From Streptomyces alanosinicus (GTDB taxonomy: Bacteria; Actinomycetota; Actinomycetes; Streptomycetales; Streptomycetaceae), in NCBI RefSeq assembly GCF_014650595.1, contig NZ_BMVG01000038.1, positions 1 through 64,000 of the forward strand: 64,000 nt of DNA. Direction: 5' to 3'. The notes beneath the pieces are model-generated. The model was given only the letters and a program-made list of their open reading frames with translations, ran no database searches and was not told where the DNA came from. Made by a program: the position numbers and the translations under genes. Position 1 is the stretch's first letter. Every line of letters begins with the position of its first letter. Positions 41,929-51,658 of the stretch are shown one piece after another.

Positions 41929-43083
41929 ATGTCGAACATCATGGCTGCCTCGTCCCCCACTCTCGCCCCCGTTCCCACGGCCCCGGCGCCCGGAACGGCT
42001 CCCGTATCCAGGCCGCAGAGCCGATTGCTCGCCCTGGACGGCCTGCGGCTCGTCGCCGCGCTGATGGTCTGCCTCTACCACTATGTCGGTCGTGGCGGCA
42101 CGGTCTCCGCGTCCTGGCACGCGAGTCCCGCACACCTCTTCCCCACCCTGTCCCGGGCGGCGGTCTACGGCAATTTCGGTGTGCAGTTCTTCTTCGTCAT
42201 CAGCGGTTTCGTGATCTGCATGAGCAGTTGGGGCCGCACCCTCGGTGACTTCTTCCGCTCCCGGGTCGCGCGCCTCTACCCCGCCTACTGGGTGGCCCTG
42301 CTCCTGATCACGGGGGCGTCCCTCGCACTGCCCGTCGTGGTCCACGCGGTCCGGCTGGACGAGTTCCTCGTCAATCTGACGATGCTCCAGCAACCGATGG
42401 GCGCGACCCGCGTCCTGGGCGTGTGCTGGACGCTCTGGGTCGAGGTCCGTTTCTACGCGCTGTTCGCGCTCGTCGTCGTCCTGCGCGGGGTGACCTACCG
42501 CCGGGTGGTGCTGTTCGCCTGCGTCTGGACGCTGGCGACCGTCCTGTGCCACTCGACCACCAACACCCTGCTGAACCAGGTGATCATGCCCGAGTACGCG
42601 CCCTTCTTCATCGGCGGTCTGGCGCTGTACCTGATCCACCGCTTCGGCAGCGATCTGCTCGCGTGGGGCATCGTCGTGATGTCCTGGCTGCTCGCCCAGC
42701 GCGAGGCCACCCTCGGCCTGTGGGGCCCGCACCCGCACCGCGATCCGTACGTCGTCATCCTGATCGTCACCCTCGCCTTCGCGGCCGTCGCCGTCGTGGC
42801 GCTGGGCTGGATGCGCTGGGCCTCCTGGCGCTGGCTGGTCACGGCCGGCGCGCTGACCTACCCCTTCTACCTGATCCACGAGCATCTGGGCTGGTTCGCC
42901 ATCCGGGTGCTGCACCGGGGACTCGGCCTGCCCGCGTGGGCGACCCTGGCCGCGACCGTGCTCGGGATGCTGGCGCTCGCATGGCTGATCCACCGGTACG
43001 TGGAGAAGCCGTTCGGCCCGCGTCTGAAGAAGGCCCTGAAAGAACGGAAGTTGGACAGTCGTTCACCTGGAATTGGGTTTTGA
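41929..43083 (+). CDS. Membrane acyltransferase (acyltransferase 3 / OafA type)
   Basis: A 384-residue polytopic acyltransferase with about ten helices. The catalytic His lies in LLALDGLRLVAALMVCLYHY, and the family's GVQFFFVISGFVICMS and SRVARLYPAYWVALLL follow, with WTLWVEVRFYALFAL mid-protein. Such enzymes transfer acetyl or other acyl groups to cell-surface sugars. Its position within the nonulosonate cluster suggests O-acylation of the polymer. Two in-frame ATGs four codons apart are possible starts; the N-terminal ~30 residues are Pro/Ala-rich. Confidence 0.88.
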   Translation: MSNIMAASSPTLAPVPTAPAPGTAPVSRPQSRLLALDGLRLVAALMVCLYHYVGRGGTVSASWHASPAHLFPTLSRAAVYGNFGVQFFFVISGFVICMSSWGRTLGDFFRSRVARLYPAYWVALLLITGASLALPVVVHAVRLDEFLVNLTMLQQPMGATRVLGVCWTLWVEVRFYALFALVVVLRGVTYRRVVLFACVWTLATVLCHSTTNTLLNQVIMPEYAPFFIGGLALYLIHRFGSDLLAWGIVVMSWLLAQREATLGLWGPHPHRDPYVVILIVTLAFAAVAVVALGWMRWASWRWLVTAGALTYPFYLIHEHLGWFAIRVLHRGLGLPAWATLAATVLGMLALAWLIHRYVEKPFGPRLKKALKERKLDSRSPGIGF

Positions 43084-43175
43084 ACAGGGGCCTCGGGCAG
43101 GCACGGTAGAGCCCTCGCCGCACAGGCGCCCCGCAGGGTTCCCACAGACGCCGTACGAAGGAGTCCCCACTCCGC

Positions 43176-44123
43176 ATGGCCACCATCCAGGAAACGACGC
43201 GACCTCCCCGCCACCTCGATGACGTCCCCGGGTGGTTCCCGGTGCTCGACCAGTTGCTCTTCGACTGGTTCCTCAGCCGGCAGGAAGCCGCCGGGATGCG
43301 AGGTGATCTGCTGGAAGTCGGCGTGTACATGGGAAAGAGCGCGATCTTCATCGGGCAGCATCAGCGGCCCGCGGAGAAGTACACCGTGTGCGACCTGTTC
43401 GAGGGCGAGGCGCCCGACGACGCCAACCGGGCCGAGTCGACGAAGTCGTACAGCGCGCTCACCCGGGACGTCTTCGAGCAGAACTACCGCTCCTTCCACG
43501 ACGAACTCCCCCGGGTGCTGCAGGGACCCAGCTCCGTGGTGCCCTCCGAGGTGGCGGCGGACTCCTGCCGGTTCGTGCACATCGACGCCTCGCACCTGTA
43601 CGAGCATGTGCACGGCGACATAGGAGCCGCCCACGACCTGCTGCTCCAGGACGGCATCGTCGTCCTGGACGACTTCCGCTCCGAGCACACCCCCGGTGTC
43701 TCCATCGCCGCCTGGGAGGCCGTGCTCAACCGCGGACTGCGCCCCATCTGTCTGAGCACCCAGAAGCTCTACGGCACCTGGGGCGACCCGGAGCCGGTCC
43801 AGGAGGAGCTGCTGGCGATGGCAGGGGAGCGTTCCGACTGCCATCTGAGCGTCCAGGAGGCCGCGGGCCACCGGATCATCCGGCTGAAGTCGAAGGGCAT
43901 GCGGGCGCCGGAGTTCCCGCCGTCCAAGCACGCGGAGGCCGCCGAGGAGCCGGTGCCGGCCCCGCAGGAGGCGCCGGCGCCCGCCCCGGCCGCCGCTCCC
44001 GCGCCGGCACCGTCCCGGCCCGCACCGAGGCGCAACCCGAGCCGGGCCCGCCGGGTCGCCGTCGACCTGCTGCCCCCGGTACTCACCCGGGCGATCCGCA
44101 GCGCCCGCGCGGCCAGGCGTTAG
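43176..44123 (+). CDS. TylF/Methyltransf_24-type O-methyltransferase with Pro/Ala-rich tail
   Basis: A 315-residue class I methyltransferase. The SAM motif is GDLLEVGVYMGKSAIFIGQH; YTVCDLFEGEAPDDANR and FVHIDASHLYEHVHGDIGAA, then GIVVLDDFRSEHTPGV provide metal and substrate residues as in TylF-like sugar O-methyltransferases. After residue ~245 comes a tail of Pro/Ala repeats (APAPAAAPAPAPSRPAP), then a basic helix (ARRVAVDLLPPVLTRAIRS), perhaps tethering it to the membrane or polymer. GAAGGAG precedes the ATG. It may O-methylate the Kdn-type polymer (inference). Confidence 0.82.
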   Translation: MATIQETTRPPRHLDDVPGWFPVLDQLLFDWFLSRQEAAGMRGDLLEVGVYMGKSAIFIGQHQRPAEKYTVCDLFEGEAPDDANRAESTKSYSALTRDVFEQNYRSFHDELPRVLQGPSSVVPSEVAADSCRFVHIDASHLYEHVHGDIGAAHDLLLQDGIVVLDDFRSEHTPGVSIAAWEAVLNRGLRPICLSTQKLYGTWGDPEPVQEELLAMAGERSDCHLSVQEAAGHRIIRLKSKGMRAPEFPPSKHAEAAEEPVPAPQEAPAPAPAAAPAPAPSRPAPRRNPSRARRVAVDLLPPVLTRAIRSARAARR

Positions 44124-44165
44124 GGCCGGCCGCAGAGCCTGCCCGGCCGGGCGGGGGCGGGGGCG

Positions 44166-44816
44166 TCACGCAAGCCCGTACCGCGCCCCGATGCCCGCGA
44201 CGACGATCGCCAGTCCCTCCTCGAACTGCTCGTCGTAGCCGTCGAAGAGCAGCCCGCCGGCCTCGGCGGCCAGCGGGTACTCGGCCAGTCGCCGGGCGCG
44301 TTCCGTGATGTCGTACCCCTCCCGGCGCTCGCCCGGGAGGGGCCGCACGCCCTGTTCCTCGATGACGAAGCCGACGGTGTACGTATGCGCCGTACGGCCC
44401 GCGTGGACCGCCTGGGCGACGGTGAGCCCGGCCCCGGTCAGCAGCCGCAGGTTCGCCTCCATCGCGGGGGCGAATTCCGTACCCGTGAAGCGTGAACCGC
44501 TGAAGACCTTCGCCCCGTCGCGGTAGCCGAGCAGGGCGGCGCGCAGTCCACGGCTCGACGTCAGCAGCCTCTCCCGCCAGGTGTCGGCGGGATCGAGCGC
44601 GCTGCCGGCGACCGTCCGCCGGTACATCTCCGTCGCCATCTCGTCCAGCAGCGCCTGCTTGTCCTTGAAGTGCCAGTACAACGCGGGTGCCTTGACGTCC
44701 AGCTCCTTCGCGATGGCGCGCAGGGTGAGGCCCTCCAGGCCGCTCTCGTTCAGCAGCCGCAGGGCGGTGTCGGCGACGCGACGGCGATCCAGGGGGGCGC
44801 GTTTCTCGGGGCTCAC
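44166..44816 (-). CDS. TetR-family repressor with TetR_C domain
   Basis: A 216-residue regulator. The DNA-binding helix-turn-helix is LRAIAKELDVKAPALYWHFK near residue 35-55. The C-terminal ligand domain (AGLTVAQAVHAGRTAHTYTV to EQFEEGLAIVVAGI) matches the classical tetracycline-repressor TetR_C type. GTG start, as the similarity begins at EKRAPLDRRRVADTALRLL. It is divergent from an FAD monooxygenase, an arrangement like tetR-tetX. Two near-identical palindromes lie between them. Confidence 0.9.
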   Translation of the reverse strand: MSPEKRAPLDRRRVADTALRLLNESGLEGLTLRAIAKELDVKAPALYWHFKDKQALLDEMATEMYRRTVAGSALDPADTWRERLLTSSRGLRAALLGYRDGAKVFSGSRFTGTEFAPAMEANLRLLTGAGLTVAQAVHAGRTAHTYTVGFVIEEQGVRPLPGERREGYDITERARRLAEYPLAAEAGGLLFDGYDEQFEEGLAIVVAGIGARYGLA

Positions 44817-44825
44817 ACTTGACAG

Positions 44826-44840
44826 CCTAACGGCGTTAAG
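44826..44840. promoter_or_regulatory. TetR operator 1
   Basis: CCTAAC-GGC-GTTAAG, a 6-3-6 inverted repeat with one mismatch, lies just upstream of the TetR start. It shares both arms with operator 2. Confidence 0.7.
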
Positions 44841-44862
44841 GGCACGCTCATGCCCGAAGGCA

Positions 44863-44877
44863 CTTAACATCGTTAAG
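44863..44877. promoter_or_regulatory. TetR operator 2
   Basis: CTTAAC-ATC-GTTAAG is a perfect 6-3-6 palindrome centred 37 bases from operator 1. It ends just before the GGAG ribosome-binding site of the monooxygenase gene, so repressor binding would block its initiation. Confidence 0.75.
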
Positions 44878-44884
44878 GAGAATT

Positions 44885-46258
44885 ATGATGGATGTCCTGA
44901 TCGTGGGCGCGGGTCCCACCGGTCTCACCCTCGGCATCGACCTCGCCCGCCGGGGCGTGGACGCGCTGGTCGTGGAGCGGGCGGACGCGCTCTTCCCCGG
45001 CTCGCGCGGCAAGGGGCTCCAGCCCCGCACCCAGGAGGTCTTCGACGACCTCGGCGTCCTGGACGCGGTCCGGGCGGCGAGCGGCCCCTATCCGGACCGG
45101 ATGCTGTGGAAGGACGGCGAGCGGCTCGACCGGCAGTCGATGTTCGACAAGGTCGAGGCCGACGAGGGCGCGCCGTACACCGAACCCCGGATGATCGCGC
45201 AGTGGCGCACCCAGGAGATCCTGTACGAGCGGCTCGTGGAACTGGGCGGGCAGGTCGCCTTCGGGCGCGAGGTGACGGGGCTGGAGCAGGACGCGGACGG
45301 CGTGAGCGTGCGCTTCGCCGACGGTACGACCGCCCGCGCGGCCTACGTCGTCGCGGCCGACGGCGGACGCTCGGCGATCCGGCGCGCGGTCGGCGTGAGC
45401 ATGGCCGGGGAGAGGGTCGACCCGGCGCCGTTCCTGGTGGCGGACGTCCGTCTGAAGGGCCTGGACCGCGACTACTGGCACACCTTTTTCAAGGAGGACG
45501 GCACCGGGGTCGCACTGTGCCCGCTGGCCGGTACGGACGACTTCCAGCTCCAGGCGCGCCTGCCGGAGGGCACGGAAGGGGACCTGTCCCTGGACGGCAT
45601 CCGCGCGCTGGCGGCCGCGTACACACACCTGGCCGCCGAGGACATCACGGAACTGCTCTGGGCCTCCGACTTCCACCCGCGCACCGGCCTCGCGGACCGC
45701 TTCCGGGCCGGCCGGGTCCTCCTCGCCGGCGACGCGGCCCATGTCCACTCCCCGGCCGGCGGCCAGGGCATGAACACCAGCGTCCAGGACGCCTACAACC
45801 TGGGCTGGAAGCTGGGCGCGGTACTGCGGGCCGGGGCACCGGACGCCCTGCTCGACACCTACGAGGAGGAGCGCAGGGCGGTCGCCGCGGCCATGCTCGA
45901 CCTCTCGACGGGCGTGCACCGCGGCGAGGTGCGCCGCGGCGAGGCGACGGTGCAGCTGGGGCTGGGCTACCGGGAGTCGTCCCTGAGCGTGGAGACACGG
46001 ACCGATCCGGCCGGCGTCCGGGCGGGCGACCGCGCCCCGGACGCCACGGTGTCCGGCGTCCGCCTCTTCGACGCCTTCCGGGGCCCGCACTGGACCCTGC
46101 TAGGCGCGCGGACCACCGCCCCCGGCATCCGCGCACTCCCGGCGGCCCCGCAGTCGTACGGCCCGGGTGTCTTCCTGATCCGCCCGGACGGGTATGTGGG
46201 CTGGGCGGGCGAGACGGCGGAGGGGCTAGGGATGTATCTCGGGCGCTTCTCGGGGTGA
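44885..46258 (+). CDS. FAD-dependent aromatic hydroxylase (PHBH/TetX-like)
   Basis: A 457-residue flavin monooxygenase. The FAD motif MDVLIVGAGPTGLTLGIDLA opens the chain. AGERVDPAPFLVADVR and RVLLAGDAAHVHSPAGGQGM (second FAD motif, GD) follow, then DAYNLGWKLGAVLRAG and a thioredoxin-like C-terminal domain (DAFRGPHWTLLGARTT to GYVGWAGET). Members hydroxylate phenols or polyketides using NAD(P)H and O2; some inactivate rifamycin or tetracycline. The divergent TetR_C-type repressor makes a drug or aromatic inducer plausible, but neither is proven. AAGGAG precedes the ATG. Confidence 0.9.
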   Translation: MMDVLIVGAGPTGLTLGIDLARRGVDALVVERADALFPGSRGKGLQPRTQEVFDDLGVLDAVRAASGPYPDRMLWKDGERLDRQSMFDKVEADEGAPYTEPRMIAQWRTQEILYERLVELGGQVAFGREVTGLEQDADGVSVRFADGTTARAAYVVAADGGRSAIRRAVGVSMAGERVDPAPFLVADVRLKGLDRDYWHTFFKEDGTGVALCPLAGTDDFQLQARLPEGTEGDLSLDGIRALAAAYTHLAAEDITELLWASDFHPRTGLADRFRAGRVLLAGDAAHVHSPAGGQGMNTSVQDAYNLGWKLGAVLRAGAPDALLDTYEEERRAVAAAMLDLSTGVHRGEVRRGEATVQLGLGYRESSLSVETRTDPAGVRAGDRAPDATVSGVRLFDAFRGPHWTLLGARTTAPGIRALPAAPQSYGPGVFLIRPDGYVGWAGETAEGLGMYLGRFSG

Positions 46259-46263
46259 GACGG

Positions 46264-46869
46264 TCAGTCGTCGCCGTCGAGAAGGGCGTCCACCGAGAGA
46301 TCGAGGGTGACGCCGACGGATTCCGGGAGGGGGACGGTCTGGCCGCGCTCGAAGCGGACGGGGGCGGGGTACTCGCCGTCGGCCGGGTCGGTGTACAGCA
46401 GGACCTCGTCGTGCTTGCGGTCCACGATGAGGTAGACGGGGAGGCCGGCCTGGGCATAGCACTCGACCTTGGGACCGAGGTCGTCGGACCAGTTCGACGA
46501 GGTCACCTCGACGACCAGTCGGAAAACGTTCGGCGCGTAGCAGTTCTTCTGGACATGAGCATCACGGAAGTCCTCGTCCACGACCGAGAAGTCCGGAACC
46601 GCGAAGTCGTCCGGCAGGTCCGGCAGCCACAGGCCGATGCCCTGCACATATCTGAGCCCTACCTTCCGCGCTCCCGCTCCACCGAATGCTTCGACCAGCC
46701 ACGTCAACGACAGTGCATGCGAACCGTCCGGCGGCGGTGTCACGATGAGCCTCCCCTGGAGAATCTCCACGCGGCGGCCAGGCAGTGCACGGGCAAGAAG
46801 GTCGGCGGCTTCGCCGACGGTCATCTCTTGCTGCAGTACGGCCATGGCGTCCTCCTTTTCGGGGCTCAC
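46264..46869 (-). CDS. Uma2-family (DUF820) putative nuclease, copy 2
   Basis: A 201-residue Uma2-family protein. Motifs: RVEILQGRLIVTPPPDGSHA, PDFSVVDEDFRDAH (metal-binding Asp region), RLVVEVTSSNWSDDLG (E-x-T), ECYAQAGLPVYLIVDR. It shares the family plan of the 24.1-kb and 60.1-kb copies but little sequence outside motifs. It converges on the monooxygenase gene, with only five bases between stop codons. Confidence 0.85.
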   Translation of the reverse strand: MSPEKEDAMAVLQQEMTVGEAADLLARALPGRRVEILQGRLIVTPPPDGSHALSLTWLVEAFGGAGARKVGLRYVQGIGLWLPDLPDDFAVPDFSVVDEDFRDAHVQKNCYAPNVFRLVVEVTSSNWSDDLGPKVECYAQAGLPVYLIVDRKHDEVLLYTDPADGEYPAPVRFERGQTVPLPESVGVTLDLSVDALLDGDD

Positions 46870-46937
46870 GCTCCACGAGCGTAACCGGGAACGGAGGGAT
46901 TCCGCCCATGATCACCCATACGAAGTAACCGCCCAGC

Positions 46938-48518
<1,581 letters not shown>

Positions 48519-48597
48519 GGATGCCTCCGCAGTACGTCCTGTCACCCTCACCATGCCCCGTCGTTCGATGACGGTCACGCTGGGAAACATCCCCGGC

Positions 48598-49431
48598 ATG
48601 AGGATCTCGGGAAGACCCGCCGCCGTACTCGCCTCGGTCGCCGCCCTCGCCGCCCTCTGCGGCTGCACCGCGCAGCCCCTGGACGCCAATGGCAAGGCCA
48701 GGGCGCCCCTGAATGTCCGCACCCCGGCAGGCCTGGGCGCGGATCCCACCCGTCCGGCCCAGCCGACGCCGGCCCAGCCGACACCGGCCCTGCCCCTTGC
48801 CCGTGTGCTGTGGTCGCGCGGCGACAGCGGGTCCGGGGTACGGGAGCTGCAGGCGCGGCTGCGCCAGCTGGACTGGCTGTCCGAAGGACCTTCGGGGTCG
48901 TACGGCCCGCTGACCGAACGGGCCGTCCGCGGCTTCCAGGGCAAGCGCGGGCTGCCGCAGACCGGGCGGACGGACATCGTCACCTGGCAGCGGCTGGTGC
49001 GGATGACCCACCCGCCCGGCCAGTGGGAGCTGTATCTGATGGGCGGCCAGCCGGCCGGCGCGCCCGACCCGCGCTGTCTGACCGGCCGTGTCCTGTGCAT
49101 CGACAAGACGACGCGGACGCTGCGCTGGATGGTCGGCGGGCGGACGGTGGAGACGACGGCGGTGCGGTTCGGGACGCAGTACTCGCCGACCCGTGAGGGT
49201 GTCTTCCACATCGAGTGGAAGGCCCGGAACTGGGTGTCGACGCTCTACCACTCGCCGATGCCGTACGCGATGTTCTTCAGCCGCGGCCAGGCCGTGCACT
49301 ACTCGTACGACTTCGCGGCGCGCGGGTACGCGGGCGGCTCGCACGGGTGTGTGAACGTCCGGGACGAGGCCGCGATCCAGCAGCTGTTCGCGCAGGTGCG
49401 GGTGGGCGACAAGGTCGTCGTCCACTGGTGA
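48598..49431 (+). CDS. L,D-transpeptidase lipoprotein with peptidoglycan-binding domain
   Basis: A 277-residue exported enzyme. A signal peptide (MRISGRPAAVLASVAALAAL) ends at a lipobox-like LCGC. A Pro-rich linker follows, then a PGRP-type binding domain (LWSRGDSGSGVRELQARLRQ to GFQGKRGLPQTG). The YkuD catalytic domain has HYSYDFAARGYAGGSHGCVN with the His and nucleophilic Cys. Such enzymes form 3-3 peptidoglycan crosslinks or attach polymers. The ATG is preceded by only a weak GGGAA; starts further up would place the signal peptide inside. It is divergent from the mutase gene. Confidence 0.88.
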   Translation: MRISGRPAAVLASVAALAALCGCTAQPLDANGKARAPLNVRTPAGLGADPTRPAQPTPAQPTPALPLARVLWSRGDSGSGVRELQARLRQLDWLSEGPSGSYGPLTERAVRGFQGKRGLPQTGRTDIVTWQRLVRMTHPPGQWELYLMGGQPAGAPDPRCLTGRVLCIDKTTRTLRWMVGGRTVETTAVRFGTQYSPTREGVFHIEWKARNWVSTLYHSPMPYAMFFSRGQAVHYSYDFAARGYAGGSHGCVNVRDEAAIQQLFAQVRVGDKVVVHW

Positions 49432-49625
49432 GAGAGGGTTGCGGGGCGCGGGCGGGACCGGGGGAACGTGTCCCGCCCGCGCCAGGTGCACGAGCCATGG
49501 GTACGGGGGGAACCCCGGCTCAGTGCGATGGCCGATGACCAGTCGGCTCACTCATTACTGCGCCCCGGGCTTCAAAAACGTCACACCCTGCGCGGAGAAA
49601 TTTTCAACGACCACAAAACCGCAGG

Positions 49626-50693
49626 TCACAGCGTTGGCACGAGGGGGCGCAGCGAGGTGGTACTCGTCCGGGCGGAGTGCGCCGGAGCGAGTGCGGGGTG
49701 CGCCGGGGCGAGGGCGGGGGGAAGGGGCGCGCCGGCGCCGTCGGCGTGCCGGCCCTTGCCGCCGTCCTTGTCGCCGCCCTTGCCCTTGCCCTTCACCTTG
49801 CCGTCGCCCTGGCCGTTCCCGTTGTCGCTGTTGCCGTTGCCGCCGTTGTCGTCGCCCTTGCCGCCGAGCGAGTCGGCTGCGGCCAGGACGACCTTGCAGT
49901 AGCGGCTGACACGGGCGCTCCCGCCCGCCAGGTTCTCCAGCGCGCGCCGGCGCCCGGCGTCCAGGCCCTTACCGTCCTGGATGTCCCGGCAGGCGGCGGC
50001 CGCGTCCTTCCACCGGCTGCCGGGCGAGCCGGGCGGATCACCGGCGCCCGGCGAGGCGCTCGGGCCCGTGCCGTCGTCCGGTCCGGCGCTGTCTCCAAAG
50101 GCGCCGCCGCGGTGCGCGCCCGCGCTGCCGCTCGGGGTGCCGGGGCCCGGAGTCCCGCCGGTGCTGCCCTGTGGCGAGTCGGAGGCGGGCGGCGTCCCGG
50201 AGGGGTCGCCGGCGGAGACGGAGGTGGCGGGGCGGGGGTGCGCGGGCCCGAACGGCACGGGCAGCATCCCGGCCCCGGCGGCCATGGCGACCCCGCCGAG
50301 CGTGCCCGCGGTCATCGCGGCGGCCAGGACCAGCCGCACCGGCCGGGCCCAGCGCGGCCGCCGGCCGTGGATTCCGGTACGGGGCGGGACACCGAGGCGG
50401 ACCAGGCCCGCGTCGGCACCGGGCCGGGGCGCCTCGCCGGCGCCGTCGGCGCGGACGGCGGCGGTCCGTTCGGCCTCGGCGGCCTCGCGGGCCTTGCGGA
50501 ACACGGCCAGGGCGGCCTGTTCACCGGGGAGTTCACCGGTGGCCGGGGCCGTCTGCGCGGACAGCGCGCCAAGCGCCCGGGAAAGGCGTTCGGCCTGGTC
50601 ACGGGCGGAGGCGTCGACGGCTTCCAGCGACTCACCGCTCAGCAGACGTTCCGCCGTCTCACGGTTCAGCCACTTGTCCTGCTCGTCGGCCAT
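49626..50693 (-). CDS. Membrane protein coupled to an ECF sigma factor, anti-sigma-like
   Basis: A 355-residue protein. The N-terminal ~75 residues are helical and charged (DKWLNRETAERLLSGESLE, then LSRALGALSAQTAP). One transmembrane helix (VRLVLAAAMTAGTLGGVAMA) follows near residue 125, then a long extracytoplasmic Ser/Gly/Pro region, a Cys-containing module (AAACRDIQDGKGLDAGRRRA to SRYCKVVLAA), and a low-complexity Gly/Lys/Asp tail. The ATG overlaps the sigma factor stop by one base (TGATG). No zinc anti-sigma motif (H-x3-C-x2-C) is present, so anti-sigma function is inference from topology and coupling. Confidence 0.72.
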   Translation of the reverse strand: MADEQDKWLNRETAERLLSGESLEAVDASARDQAERLSRALGALSAQTAPATGELPGEQAALAVFRKAREAAEAERTAAVRADGAGEAPRPGADAGLVRLGVPPRTGIHGRRPRWARPVRLVLAAAMTAGTLGGVAMAAGAGMLPVPFGPAHPRPATSVSAGDPSGTPPASDSPQGSTGGTPGPGTPSGSAGAHRGGAFGDSAGPDDGTGPSASPGAGDPPGSPGSRWKDAAAACRDIQDGKGLDAGRRRALENLAGGSARVSRYCKVVLAAADSLGGKGDDNGGNGNSDNGNGQGDGKVKGKGKGGDKDGGKGRHADGAGAPLPPALAPAHPALAPAHSARTSTTSLRPLVPTL

Positions 50694-51355
50694 CACATGT
50701 CCTTCTGCGTCCGCGCACGCGAATCCGTCACAGTCGCGGACGACGCCGCGCCTCGGCGCGGTTCTCTCTGGGGTGGGAGCGCGCCGAGCGTCCCCACGGA
50801 TTCCGCATCGTCGCCGAGCAGCTCAGCGAGCCGCTTCAGACCACGGTGTGCCGCGGTGCGGACGGCACCGGCGCGTTTGCCGAGCGTCTCGGCGGCGGTC
50901 TTGGCGTCGAGACCGACCACGACGCGCAGCACGACCGCCTCGGCCTGGTCCTGCGGGAGCCGCGCGATGAGGGAGAGGGTGCTGTCGGTGGCCAGGGCCT
51001 CCATGGCCTCGCCGGCCGTGTCGGCCTCGCCGGCCCGGCCGGTCAGTTCCGTCTCGTCGCCGCCGATGGCGGGGCGGCGGCCGCGCATCCGTATGTGGTC
51101 CAGGGCGCGGTTGCGGGCGATCCGGGCGGCCCAGCCACGGAACCGGTCGGCGTCCCCGCTGAACCGGTCGAGGTCGCGGGCGATCTGCAGCCAGGCCTCG
51201 GACGCGACGTCCTCGGCATCCGGATCACCGACCAGCGTGCGGACGTATCCGAGCAGGCGTGGGTGCACGGCGCGGTACACCGTACGAAACGCGGCCTCGT
51301 CGCCGTTCTGTGCCGCACGCACCGCGGTGGTCAGCTCCGCGTCGTCCCCCAGCAC
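50693..51355 (-). CDS. ECF-subfamily RNA polymerase sigma factor
   Basis: A 220-residue ECF sigma factor. Region 2: AFRTVYRAVHPRLLGYVRTL and AEDVASEAWLQIARDLDRFS, with WAARIARNRALDHIR. Region 4: LPQDQAEAVVLRVVVGLDA and TAAETLGKRAGAVRTAAHRG. GTG start is set by AAGGGAG six bases upstream; the frame runs 55 codons further. A DP-rich C-terminal tail follows region 4. It is coupled to the membrane protein downstream, the usual layout of a sigma/anti-sigma pair. Confidence 0.9.
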   Translation of the reverse strand: MLGDDAELTTAVRAAQNGDEAAFRTVYRAVHPRLLGYVRTLVGDPDAEDVASEAWLQIARDLDRFSGDADRFRGWAARIARNRALDHIRMRGRRPAIGGDETELTGRAGEADTAGEAMEALATDSTLSLIARLPQDQAEAVVLRVVVGLDAKTAAETLGKRAGAVRTAAHRGLKRLAELLGDDAESVGTLGALPPQREPRRGAASSATVTDSRARTQKDM

Positions 51356-51658
51356 CGCACTCCCTTTACGCCTGGTTCCCGGTCGGCGCGAAAGGCACGA
51401 TACGGCGTGAAACCGCTCCCCGTCCATGTCCGTAGAAGATGCAACTAACTCGTGACCGGGTAAGAGTGTGCGCAGGGTAAGGGCCGAGCGTCCCCGGGGT
51501 GTGACAGAAAACGCACTCACGGCGCTGAAGGAAGTACGGGCCGCACGCGACCCGCCAGCGCGACGGCCGGGGCCTCTCCTGTGGGGGGTGGCGGCCCCGG
51601 CCGTTGCTTCGGCTCTACCGTTGCGCCCTGGGGCTTTGCGCGGATATCGCGGGTCGGC
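51356..51658. other. Intergenic region upstream of the ECF sigma factor
   Basis: About 300 bases hold the ECF sigma promoter and the 3' end of the lipase unit. No CDS, clear terminator or strong palindrome is seen. Confidence 0.5.
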
